Shown one piece after another: positions 51,804 to 59,992 of a stretch of 64,000 nt of DNA. Source of the DNA: Fidelibacterota bacterium 408169 (GTDB taxonomy: Bacteria > Fidelibacterota > Marinisomatia > Marinisomatales > TCS55); the NCBI GenBank assembly GCA_002256485.1, contig NNSG01000007.1:106219-170218 (forward strand), given 5' to 3'. A program made the translations under genes and the position numbers. Under the pieces are notes generated by a model that saw only the letters and a list, made by a program, of their open reading frames with translations, was not told where the DNA came from and did not search any database. How positions within the stretch are numbered: the first letter of the stretch is position 1; every line of letters begins with the position of its first letter.

Positions 51804-52904
51804 ATGAATGCAGAACAACTAAAATTTTCATCACAAGAACAAGCTGAACTGCTAAATATTAGCCCGGATTATGTTCGAATTAGTATGGCGGCTGCCATTG
51901 AACTGGGACTAAAACCGGGTCGAATTCATGGCTGCGGATGCGGGTGCATCAATTTACTTCAAAATTACCCAGAAGGATGTTTTGCCAATTGCAGTTATTG
52001 TGGATTAGCGCGTGAGCGTCCAGGATTAGCAGAAGAAAATAGTTTTATTCGTGTGGACTGGCCTTTGTTTTTTACCGATTTAATTGCGGAAAAGATTGCA
52101 GAAAAAGAAGCAGAAAGTTCTGTAGGACGTGTCTGTATTTCTCAAGTTCAGGATCATAGAGCGAATGATGATTTGATTGAAATTACAAGAAAAGTTCACA
52201 CAGCGGCACCAGAAGTGCCATTGTCCGGATTAGTAAATGCCACAACTATGACTGTCCCATTTTTGGAGCAGTTGAATGCAGAAGGGATAGACATTATTGG
52301 TTATGGATTAGACGCTGTTACGGAAGAATTATTCATCAAAACCCGGGGGAAAGAAGCAAGTGGCCCCCATGATTGGGATTACCATTGGGAAATGGTGAGA
52401 GCGGCACGAAAGATTTATGGCCCTATGAATGTGAATTGCCATTTGATTGTTGGGCTGGGAGAAACTGATCAAGATTTAGTGAATATGTTTTACAAATTGA
52501 AATCAGAAGAAATTGCAGGATATTTATTTTCGTTTAACCCTGAACCGGGCACTACATTACAACATCAGACCCGCCAACCTATAAAACGTCATCGCCGAGT
52601 GCAATTGGCAAAATATCTCATTGAAGAAAAAAATGTGGAACGCGATATATTTCAATTTGATAATAATGGGTTTATTGCTTCAATAGAATCGGAAGAAGAG
52701 TTGATTCAAAATTCCATTGATGAAGGATTGCCTTTCATGACAAATGGATGCCCCGATAGAGAAGGCGTGATGGCCTGTAATCGTCCCTATGGGTCTTATC
52801 GCCCAGGAGAAGAATTTCGGGATTATCCATTCAAACCTACTGGCGATGAGTTAACAGTCATCCGCGAACAAATGCAATTAAATGGGCAATTGAAGACAGG
52901 ATAA
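51804..52904 (+). CDS. lipS1: Radical SAM lipoyl synthase subunit LipS1-like (biotin-synthase-like)
   Basis: 366 residues from ATG 51804, behind AAGGAAG. The open frame begins at 51768, but that would overlap LipS2 and lacks a ribosome site. The radical SAM motif is Cys59-63-66 in GCFANCSYCGLARERPG, with an extra Cys trio at 44, 46 and 48 (GCGCGCINL) for an auxiliary cluster. CHLIVGLGETDQDL and PGTTLQHQTRQ lie in the barrel, and CPDREGVMACNRPYGSYRP ends it. With LipS2 it would insert the two sulfur atoms into octanoyl-LbpA. Confidence 0.87.
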   Translation: MNAEQLKFSSQEQAELLNISPDYVRISMAAAIELGLKPGRIHGCGCGCINLLQNYPEGCFANCSYCGLARERPGLAEENSFIRVDWPLFFTDLIAEKIAEKEAESSVGRVCISQVQDHRANDDLIEITRKVHTAAPEVPLSGLVNATTMTVPFLEQLNAEGIDIIGYGLDAVTEELFIKTRGKEASGPHDWDYHWEMVRAARKIYGPMNVNCHLIVGLGETDQDLVNMFYKLKSEEIAGYLFSFNPEPGTTLQHQTRQPIKRHRRVQLAKYLIEEKNVERDIFQFDNNGFIASIESEEELIQNSIDEGLPFMTNGCPDREGVMACNRPYGSYRPGEEFRDYPFKPTGDELTVIREQMQLNGQLKTG

Positions 52905-52998
52905 CAGGATGAACTGGATAAAAGAAATAAAAATAACGACACAAAAAACGATATATATAAAATGTTTTTCCCATCCTGTAAATCTTGTTAATCCCGTC
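52895..52998. repeat. Intergenic inverted repeat of the GACAGGATAACAGGAT family, first copy
   Basis: The left arm GACAGGATAACAGGATG at the start of 52895-52919 overlaps the last codons of LipS1. The right arm 52973-52998, ATCCTGTAAATCTTGTTAATCCCGTC, is imperfectly complementary. The AT-rich spacer is about 53 nt. A second copy follows at 53956-54033. Confidence 0.8.
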
Positions 52999-53006
52999 AA
53001 GCCCAT

Positions 53007-53957
53007 ATGAAATTTATTCGATTAATCCATATGGGACGGATTCCCGGATGGCAAACGCAAGCGGTGTATCATACCGTTGCGGAACTCATGACAGAAGATA
53101 CGCCGGATACGATTATTATTTCCCAACCATCGGATACGTATGTTTGTTTGGGTTACCATCAAAAATTGGATGAAACATTTGACCGAAAGGTTTGCGATGA
53201 AAAGGAGATTCCCATTTTGCGTAGAAAAGTGGGCGGTGGTGGAACCTATCTTGACCAAAATCAACTATTTTACCAATGCGTATTCCATAAAAGTCGTGTG
53301 CCGGCAAACTCGGATAAAGTATATGAAATGATGTTGACACCGGTGGTGAATACATTGAAACATTTTTTTGATGTCAAAGCGGAATTGGTGGGAAGTCATG
53401 AAGTCGAAATGAATGGAAAACGTGTTGCAGGTATCGGCGGTGGGCAAATGGGTGAAGCGAGCATTGTCGTGGGCAATATTCTTTTTGACTTTGATTATGA
53501 TACCATGGCATCTGTGTGGAGTGTCCCCAATGAGTCATTTCGTGCGTTAGCAAAAGAAGCCATGAAAGACCATATCATTACCCTGGATGATATTGGTTCC
53601 ATGGTTAAAATGGATAAGCTGGCAGATCAATTAATTGAAGAATATGAAAAACATTTGGGAAGAAAGTTGAATCCCGGTGGCATGACCATTGATGAAATTG
53701 AAAGAGCAGGACAAGTGGGTGCGGTGTTGCGGTCAGAATCATTTTTGAATTCTATGGACGAAGGGAATGGATCATCTAAACGAAAACCGTTGAAAATTGC
53801 TCGGAATGTTTTTATTCATTATGACGAAATATATGTGGATGGTGAAAAGGTAATGGGGTGTTTCCGTGTAGAAGATGGTTTAATCCATTCTACAAAATTG
53901 GATAATGGAAATGCTGAAATGGAAGCAGCATTAATTGGAAAAACGTATAAAAATTGA
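53007..53957 (+). CDS. Second lipoate-protein ligase/octanoyltransferase-family protein (LipM/LipL-like)
   Basis: 316 residues of the BPL/LPL fold. EIPILRRKVGGGGTYLDQNQ is the substrate loop, with VEMNGKRVAGIGGGQMG holding the catalytic Lys-type site. KIARNVFIHYDEIYVDGEKV closes a short accessory domain. It differs from the sLpl(AB)-like ligase in lacking the long C-terminal part. It could transfer octanoyl from a carrier protein or amidotransfer lipoate between LbpA and other proteins. The role is inferred from the neighbours. Confidence 0.8.
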   Translation: MKFIRLIHMGRIPGWQTQAVYHTVAELMTEDTPDTIIISQPSDTYVCLGYHQKLDETFDRKVCDEKEIPILRRKVGGGGTYLDQNQLFYQCVFHKSRVPANSDKVYEMMLTPVVNTLKHFFDVKAELVGSHEVEMNGKRVAGIGGGQMGEASIVVGNILFDFDYDTMASVWSVPNESFRALAKEAMKDHIITLDDIGSMVKMDKLADQLIEEYEKHLGRKLNPGGMTIDEIERAGQVGAVLRSESFLNSMDEGNGSSKRKPLKIARNVFIHYDEIYVDGEKVMGCFRVEDGLIHSTKLDNGNAEMEAALIGKTYKN

Positions 53958-54033
53958 CGGGATTAACTGGATGAACAGGAAAAAACATAAAAGAATATTA
54001 TTTTTACTTTCTTGTAAATCCTGTTATCCTGTC
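53956..54033. repeat. Intergenic inverted repeat of the GACAGGATAACAGGAT family, second copy
   Basis: The left arm at 53956-53980 (GACGGGATTAACTGGATG at its start) overlaps the TGA of the preceding gene. The right arm at 54009-54033 (TTCTTGTAAATCCTGTTATCC at its start) is its imperfect complement. The AT-rich loop is about 28 nt. It may act as a transcript-end or processing hairpin. Confidence 0.8.
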
Positions 54034-54048
54034 CAAGAAGAAATTTAA

Positions 54049-55170
54049 ATGAATTCATTGAAATCCTATTTACAAGACCCATTTTTACACCGATTGTATA
54101 AAGAGATTCGGCAAGCAGGCGCAATGAAATCCATCTCTTTGGATTTAACAGATGAATGCAATATCCGATGTGCGGGATGTTATTATTTTTCTGAAGAAAT
54201 GGATAAAGTGAAAACACCTTCAGACGAAAGTCAGTTTGATTTATTTATAAAGAAGGAATTGGCTCGGGGGACTAATTTTGTCACCATCGTTGGGGGAGAA
54301 CCAACCTTACGGTTGGATAGACTAAAAAAGATTTATGACAATTTCAAAATGAATGTATCCACAAATGGTATCATTCCAATTCCAAAAGACGGATTTGAAC
54401 ATATGCCTATTGGTGTGTCTGTTTGGGGGAATCATGAAACAGATTCAAAGTTAAGGAGCAATGGAAAACGAGATGTATTTTCTATTGCTTTGAACAATTA
54501 CAAAAATGATTCTCGCGCATTTTGGTATTACACCGTTTCTGCCGGGAATGCCAATGAAATTGAAAATGTAGTGGACCAATGTGTGGCGAATGGCAATCGC
54601 GTATTATTCAATTTCTATAGTGATATTACTCCATTGGGTGGCACAATGGATCATCGTCAAGGATTTGACAATGTTAGAAAAGAAATTGACAAAGTGATTC
54701 AGAGATATCCGAATTCTATTTATCTCTCTTCCTATTTGACCAAAGTGATTTCCACCGGTGAATTGTATGGTCAACAATGGGGATATGATGTTTGCACAAC
54801 CGTCAGCACAAATCTGCCAAAATATGCAGATCGGATGAAAAATGGGAATCCATACAGTCCACATTTTCGAGCGTATAATTCGGACTTCGAAACAACAAGA
54901 CGTTGTTGCACCGGAATCGATCGTTCTTGTGATTCCTGCCTGGATGTGTGGCAACATTTTTCTTGGGTGATGCTAAATATGAAAAAACATTTGGGATCAA
55001 AACAGGAATTCACAAATTGGCTCACAAGTATGTATTTATTTTATCTTATCAATCGTTTGGTGAATTATGATGATGGGGTAAAACGCCTGCCTGAAATTCA
55101 TATGAGAACTATCCATAATAATGGTAATGTTGACGAGCGAATATTCGATAAAAATATTTGGACGAATTAA
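54049..55170 (+). CDS. Radical SAM protein of unknown function
   Basis: 373 residues. The motif Cys37-41-44, LDLTDECNIRCAGCYYFSE, is a standard radical SAM cluster site, followed by FVTIVGGEPTLRLDRLKKI (the GGEP motif). A C-terminal Cys group, RRCCTGIDRSCDSCLD, may hold an auxiliary cluster. The protein stands at the head of a three-gene unit with a J-domain-like protein and a TPR protein. It comes after the lipoate genes, so a sulfur-insertion or maturation role is possible. The substrate is unknown. Confidence 0.82.
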   Translation: MNSLKSYLQDPFLHRLYKEIRQAGAMKSISLDLTDECNIRCAGCYYFSEEMDKVKTPSDESQFDLFIKKELARGTNFVTIVGGEPTLRLDRLKKIYDNFKMNVSTNGIIPIPKDGFEHMPIGVSVWGNHETDSKLRSNGKRDVFSIALNNYKNDSRAFWYYTVSAGNANEIENVVDQCVANGNRVLFNFYSDITPLGGTMDHRQGFDNVRKEIDKVIQRYPNSIYLSSYLTKVISTGELYGQQWGYDVCTTVSTNLPKYADRMKNGNPYSPHFRAYNSDFETTRRCCTGIDRSCDSCLDVWQHFSWVMLNMKKHLGSKQEFTNWLTSMYLFYLINRLVNYDDGVKRLPEIHMRTIHNNGNVDERIFDKNIWTN

Positions 55171-55179
55171 CATTTTATC

Positions 55180-55929
55180 ATGCATATTTCAGAACCAAAG
55201 ATTCGCAGTGAGTCCATTATTCATGTGCTGGACCCCGAAATCAAATCCGGGTTAAAAGAAATTGAATATCTTCGAGAAGAATTAGGGGCAAAAGAAAGTG
55301 AAAAAACAGAATTAGATAAACTTATTCACGATTTCAATATTCGGCATCAACAGGAATGCGGCCGACTTATCATTCAATTACTCACACTGCGGAAAGATAA
55401 ATTAAAGAAAAAAGCTGAATCTGATTTTGAATGGAAACAAGCCTACGATGATGCTGGGAAAGCGTTTCATGATTATCAGAAAATATTTGATGCGGCGCAA
55501 AAAGAATGTCAATGGAGTTTATCTGATGACGAACAGACAGAATTAAAAGATTTGTTCAGAAAAGCAAGTAAATGTTGTCACCCTGATAAGGTGGAAGATG
55601 AACTGGAAGACGAAGCGGGTGCTACTTTTCATGAACTTAAATCAGCTTACAATCAAAATGACTTGAATCGAGTCCGGGAAATATGGGAATCATTGGAGAG
55701 CAAAAAACAAGTAAATGTATCTTCAACAATCCGCCAAGATATGAAAAAAATACAGATGGAAATTGTTAGGCTTAATTCACAATTGAAAATCGTTAAATCT
55801 GAATTAAAAGAATTGAAAGATTCACCTGCATTTATTCAAGTTATTCTATTGGATGATTGGGATGAATATTTTGAAGAAAAGAAACGGAAAATGGAACAAG
55901 AAATTCAACACATGATGGCGAACGCATGA
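55180..55929 (+). CDS. Coiled-coil protein with J-domain-like HPD motif
   Basis: 249 residues. Long charged helices (about 25-110) are followed by a J-domain-like unit: LKDLFRKASKCCHPDKVEDE holds the H-P-D (residues 134-136), and ATFHELKSAYNQNDLNRVREI is the last helix. A C-terminal coiled coil (about 180-249) follows. The HPD motif recruits DnaK/HSC20-type Hsp70 partners, so a role in assembling or repairing Fe-S or complex proteins is plausible. It lies 9 nt after the radical SAM gene and overlaps the TPR gene by 4 nt. Confidence 0.75.
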   Translation: MHISEPKIRSESIIHVLDPEIKSGLKEIEYLREELGAKESEKTELDKLIHDFNIRHQQECGRLIIQLLTLRKDKLKKKAESDFEWKQAYDDAGKAFHDYQKIFDAAQKECQWSLSDDEQTELKDLFRKASKCCHPDKVEDELEDEAGATFHELKSAYNQNDLNRVREIWESLESKKQVNVSSTIRQDMKKIQMEIVRLNSQLKIVKSELKELKDSPAFIQVILLDDWDEYFEEKKRKMEQEIQHMMANA

Positions 55930-56927
55930 ATTCAATAAAACCCAATGCCATAGCACATGTGGAAACCACCGGCCTTGATGTATTATCAAATGTATTTAAT
56001 ATAACGAACAATTTGTTGGATGAATCTTTACCAAGTCCCGATACCCAAGAATGCCACAAAGCATTGGAATTCATGGATTGGTTTCAAAAGGGGTTATTTG
56101 CTTACCGTGGAAAACAATTTGACGATGCTATTCATTATTTTAATGAAGCTTATGCCATTCAACCCAATAAGGCACAATGCCAATTTTATTTGGGAAATTG
56201 CTTTTACCGACAAAAAGATTTTACATCTTCTGTATATCATTATAAAAAAGCCATTTCATTGAAATCCAACTATACAGAAGCCATGAATAATATGGGTGTC
56301 ACTTATGATGCTGACAGCAGGTTTAATCAGGCAATAGAATCATTTAATGCCGCCATTAAGATAAATCCAAATTATGCGAATGTCTGGTATAATCTCGGAA
56401 ATACATTTGTCCATAATCGAGAATTAGACAAAGCGATTGATGCGTATCAGTCATGCGTTAAACTTGATATATATCATGGGAGGGCTTGGTATGCACTTGG
56501 GAATACATTTCAAAATATGAGCCAGTATGAAAATGCTATTTCTGCCTATAATGAAGTAATTAAACATTATTCAAATCATTTTAGAGCATGTATGAAAAAG
56601 GGATTAGCCCAATATAAAAACGGTGATTTTATAGATGCCGCAAAGACCTACAAGCACGCATCAAACATTGAACCGAAAAATGCAAAACCACACTATCAGA
56701 TTGGACAAACTTTTACAAAGATGCATCAGGAGAAAAAGGCAATTTCTTCTTATCTTCAGGCGATCGATTTAAATGAAAAACATACAAAATCGTATAATTG
56801 CCTTGGGGCAATTTATGAAACAAAGAATCAACTCGAAGAAGCCACGCGGTTTTACAGACAGGCTGCTTATTGGGGAGATGTATCCGCAAAACAGTGGGGA
56901 TTGGAGCATGGGTTTCATTGGTTATAA
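55926..56927 (+). CDS. Tetratricopeptide-repeat protein
   Basis: 333 residues with about seven TPR units from residue 55 onward: YRGKQFDDAIHYFNEAYAI, AMNNMGVTYDADSRFNQAI, VWYNLGNTFVHNRELDKAI and further ones. It has no signal peptide or membrane helix, so it is probably a cytoplasmic scaffold. Coupling with the J-domain gene by a 4-nt overlap suggests a chaperone-like assembly unit acting on the neighbouring redox proteins. Confidence 0.85.
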   Translation: MNSIKPNAIAHVETTGLDVLSNVFNITNNLLDESLPSPDTQECHKALEFMDWFQKGLFAYRGKQFDDAIHYFNEAYAIQPNKAQCQFYLGNCFYRQKDFTSSVYHYKKAISLKSNYTEAMNNMGVTYDADSRFNQAIESFNAAIKINPNYANVWYNLGNTFVHNRELDKAIDAYQSCVKLDIYHGRAWYALGNTFQNMSQYENAISAYNEVIKHYSNHFRACMKKGLAQYKNGDFIDAAKTYKHASNIEPKNAKPHYQIGQTFTKMHQEKKAISSYLQAIDLNEKHTKSYNCLGAIYETKNQLEEATRFYRQAAYWGDVSAKQWGLEHGFHWL

Positions 56928-56943
56928 TGAAGGGAATTGAAAC

Positions 56944-57582
56944 ATGACAACTTTGAATAATTTGACTGACTTTTTGTTAAATTGGGCGATATTAATTTTT
57001 ATAGTGGGCATGACTGTTCGGCTCGTGCGTATCTTGCGATATCCATATAAAAAGGATTTGTCCCAAAGTAAAGGTGATCCAAAATACGGCGCTTTTTATG
57101 CGCTGACATTTGCCATGTTGCCTTGGAAAAAAGAAAGTACAAAAAAACATTGGCTTACTTATATGGCGGGGATGATAATGCATATAGGTGTATTTGCCGT
57201 AATTCTTTTTGCATTGGTAAAACGATTGGATTATGGAGTGGAATTGATGACAATAGTCGTCAAGTGGATTGGTCCGGTAGCTTTATTGCTGGCTTTTAGT
57301 TTATTTATTAAAAGAGCCACACTTGGATACATGAAAGCCATTTCAAATTTTGACGATTATTTCTCAAATCTTTTGGTAGATTTTTATCTTTTGGCAGGAA
57401 CATTGACGGCCTACAATTTAGAATGGGTTGGACTCTGGCGATTAGCTGCAATCCTGTTACTTCTTTGGATTCCGTTTGGAAAGATTTTTCACATGCTTCT
57501 TTTCTTTATATCCCGCGTATTGTTTGGATTACAATTCGGACGCCGGGGAGTCATCAAACACGGTCCCCCAATCACCTATTAA
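56944..57582 (+). CDS. DsrM/NarI-like membrane subunit
   Basis: 212 residues with about five membrane helices (roughly 8-30, 70-95, 100-118, 138-155, 163-185). Candidate heme His residues are His in MIMHIGVFAVIL and in IFHMLLFFIS. This resembles the gamma subunits of nitrate reductase and DsrM of the DsrMKJOP complex. It is paired with the DsrK-like gene after 16 nt. Together they form a quinone-linked membrane module that could receive electrons from the sulfur pathway or pass them on. Confidence 0.78.
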   Translation: MTTLNNLTDFLLNWAILIFIVGMTVRLVRILRYPYKKDLSQSKGDPKYGAFYALTFAMLPWKKESTKKHWLTYMAGMIMHIGVFAVILFALVKRLDYGVELMTIVVKWIGPVALLLAFSLFIKRATLGYMKAISNFDDYFSNLLVDFYLLAGTLTAYNLEWVGLWRLAAILLLLWIPFGKIFHMLLFFISRVLFGLQFGRRGVIKHGPPITY

Positions 57583-57598
57583 AACGAAAGATTAAATC

Positions 57599-58882
57599 AT
57601 GAATAACACACAAATATCTGATGCTTTGAATCTACTGGAAAGCAAATTATCACTTCCGCTGGTAACGTATCTTGAAACCTGCACCCATTGTGCGGTCTGT
57701 GCCGATTCCTGCCATTTATATCATATTGACGAAGATCCGATCCATATTCCCTGCTTCAAAGCGGATAAGTTGCGTCGTGTTTATAAGCGGAACCATACCT
57801 TTGCTGGAAAATATTTTCCTTGGCTGGTGGGCGCTCACGATTTAAATGACGCGGAATTAGACGATTGGGTAGATAGCGTTTATCAATGCACCATGTGTCG
57901 CCGATGCACAATCGCTTGCCCCATTGGGATTGATAATTCGCTGGTGATTCGCACATCCCGATCCATTCTTTCCGCCATGGGGAAAGCACCGAAAATGTTA
58001 GAAGAACATACGGATAATGCCTGCAAAACCGGCAGTCCGTTGAAAGTCTCTAAAGAAGATTTTCTCGACCGATTAGAATGGTTTGAAGAAGAATTGCAGG
58101 ATGAATTGAACGACGATGATTATGAAATTCCCATTGATAAAGAAGGGGCGGAATTTTTGTTCATTCCTGCATCGTTGGAAATGATGAAATTCCCGGAAAC
58201 CATCATGTCCACTTTAAAGATTTTTCATGCCGCAAGTGCAAACTATACATTCAGTTCGGTAAGGTATGATGTAACTAATTATGGTGTTTTCAACGGCGAT
58301 GATGTGGCGACAAAATCCATTGCCATGAAAGATATTGAAGAAGCGAATCGGCTGGGAATTAAAACATTGGTGGTGTCCGAATGTGGTCATGCGTATCGTG
58401 CATTGCGATGGGAAGCGCCTAATTGGTTGGGCATGGAATATGCCTTCGAAGTGAAAGATATTGTGGAATTGGTACAGGAATGGATTAGCGATGGAAAACT
58501 GACCTTGGATTCATCTCGCAATCCTGAAAAAGTCACCTACCACGATCCGTGCAATATGGGACGGAATTCAGGATTATTTGAAGAACCGAGAGATGCGTTG
58601 AAAGCGTCGGTAAATGAATTTCAGGATATGTTACCCAACAGGGAAAATAATTGGTGTTGCGGCGGTGGCGGTGGAATGTTGTCCATGCCGGAATATGAAG
58701 AGAACCGCTTGGCATCGGGTAAGAAAAAAGCGGAACAAGTCAGAAATACCGAAGCAAAAGTTCTTGCAACAGCTTGTGCCAATTGTCAGATGCAGTTGGG
58801 GCAGGTCATGGAACATTTTGATTTGGATGTGAAAGTTGAAAGCGTCACGGATGTTGTAGCGAATGCATTGGTATTAGAGTAA
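57599..58882 (+). CDS. DsrK-like (HdrD-like) iron-sulfur subunit
   Basis: 427 residues. Two [4Fe-4S] sites are at Cys28-31-34-38 (TCTHCAVCADSCH) and Cys97-100-103-107 (QCTMCRRCTIACP). The CCG-type site is YHDPCNMGRNSGLFEEP, WCCGGGGGMLSMP and ATACANCQMQLGQ. The closest families are DsrK, TmcB/HmeD and other HdrD-like subunits. No dsrJ, dsrO or dsrP lies beside it. With the upstream membrane protein it would exchange electrons between quinone and a cytoplasmic thiol/disulfide or persulfide couple. Confidence 0.85.
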   Translation: MNNTQISDALNLLESKLSLPLVTYLETCTHCAVCADSCHLYHIDEDPIHIPCFKADKLRRVYKRNHTFAGKYFPWLVGAHDLNDAELDDWVDSVYQCTMCRRCTIACPIGIDNSLVIRTSRSILSAMGKAPKMLEEHTDNACKTGSPLKVSKEDFLDRLEWFEEELQDELNDDDYEIPIDKEGAEFLFIPASLEMMKFPETIMSTLKIFHAASANYTFSSVRYDVTNYGVFNGDDVATKSIAMKDIEEANRLGIKTLVVSECGHAYRALRWEAPNWLGMEYAFEVKDIVELVQEWISDGKLTLDSSRNPEKVTYHDPCNMGRNSGLFEEPRDALKASVNEFQDMLPNRENNWCCGGGGGMLSMPEYEENRLASGKKKAEQVRNTEAKVLATACANCQMQLGQVMEHFDLDVKVESVTDVVANALVLE

Positions 58883-58904
58883 AATAGCGAAAAGGATAAC
58901 AGTT

Positions 58905-59909
58905 ATGAAAAAAATAAAATCATCACTCATATTTTTATTAACTTTAGGATTTATTTTTGCCGGTCCCGATTATGGTATTTTCGAAAAAATTTTGAATGCA
59001 ACTGGATCGTTTGAAGAAACCACGTCTGCATTTGAAACTGCATTGGATGAATCTAATTTAACGCTTCATTCAAAATATGATTTTAATTCATCAGATATAG
59101 ATGGGCAGAAATCTCGGTTATATTTATTGACATCACCTATGTATATGAAAGATGCTGAAAATGAAGAACCAAATACAATATCAGCACAAGTGCTTCGTGT
59201 AGCGATTTATGAATATGATTCGGGAAGAAAAACATTCATTAATATGGCAAACCCTGTAGCACACGCTATGGTGTATTATGCAGGTTCCAAAAAATATAAT
59301 CGTTTAAAAGCAGCATCCGAATCAGTAGCTCGAGAAATTAGAAATGTTGTATCAAAAGTTCCTGGTGAAGTTGTGTCAGAGCAAATGGAACCGATGCGAG
59401 ACGAAGAAGGCCTGAATGAATTCAATGGCGATGGCCCTGCAAAAATGATGGCCCTATGGAGAAATTGGGAAGAAAGTCAGGATGAACTGTTTGATGAAAA
59501 AACAATGGAAGCAGCTGTGGCAAGGGTTGAGCAAACAATTAAGGGGAGTGAAGATGCCGGAACAGAAGATTGTATTGGCTGGCGAATTATTTCAAAAATT
59601 GAATTTAAGGATGCAGTGTATTTCGGTATTACCAATGAATATACAGAAAATAGAACTACAAGCATCAATTCAGATTTTCGAAGCAATGGGAAATCGGATG
59701 ATGCTCCATTACCCGGAATAGATCATGCATCAGCTCATCCCATGGAAATTATCGTTTATAAAGATGGGCGAAATATAAAGGCGATTCAATACGGACAAAT
59801 GTGGCGGATGCAATTGTATTATTGGGATTCAGGCTATGCAGCTTTTGCTAAATACACGATGATACCTGGAATCATTTCTGGTAGTATTGAAGATCTATTT
59901 GAAGATTAG
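58905..59909 (+). CDS. Exported protein of unknown function
   Basis: 334 residues with a signal peptide (about 1-19, KSSLIFLLTLGFIFAGPDYG). The mature part is acidic with no cysteine motif; one Cys is seen (EDCIGWRII). It has alternating helix and strand regions. It lies between the DsrMK-like pair and the NrfC-NrfD fusion, so it may be a periplasmic accessory. I do not recognise the family. Confidence 0.55.
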   Translation: MKKIKSSLIFLLTLGFIFAGPDYGIFEKILNATGSFEETTSAFETALDESNLTLHSKYDFNSSDIDGQKSRLYLLTSPMYMKDAENEEPNTISAQVLRVAIYEYDSGRKTFINMANPVAHAMVYYAGSKKYNRLKAASESVAREIRNVVSKVPGEVVSEQMEPMRDEEGLNEFNGDGPAKMMALWRNWEESQDELFDEKTMEAAVARVEQTIKGSEDAGTEDCIGWRIISKIEFKDAVYFGITNEYTENRTTSINSDFRSNGKSDDAPLPGIDHASAHPMEIIVYKDGRNIKAIQYGQMWRMQLYYWDSGYAAFAKYTMIPGIISGSIEDLFED

Positions 59910-59913
59910 TTTA

Positions 59914-59978
59914 GCCACAGAGAACACAGAAAAATACTAAGATAATCAATTGTGTTTGTTCTCTGTGATCTCTGTGGC
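59914..59978. repeat. Intergenic inverted repeat of the CACAGAGAACACAGAG family, second copy
   Basis: The left arm GCCACAGAGAACACAG at 59914-59929 and the right arm CTCTGTGATCTCTGTGGC at 59961-59978 are imperfect inverted repeats (16 of 18 positions, counting two bases beyond the left arm). The loop is about 30 nt. A single degenerate half, GCCACATAGAACGCAAAGA, lies at 44700-44718 before the TusA-like frame. Confidence 0.85.
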
Positions 59979-59992
59979 AAATAAAGGATAAA

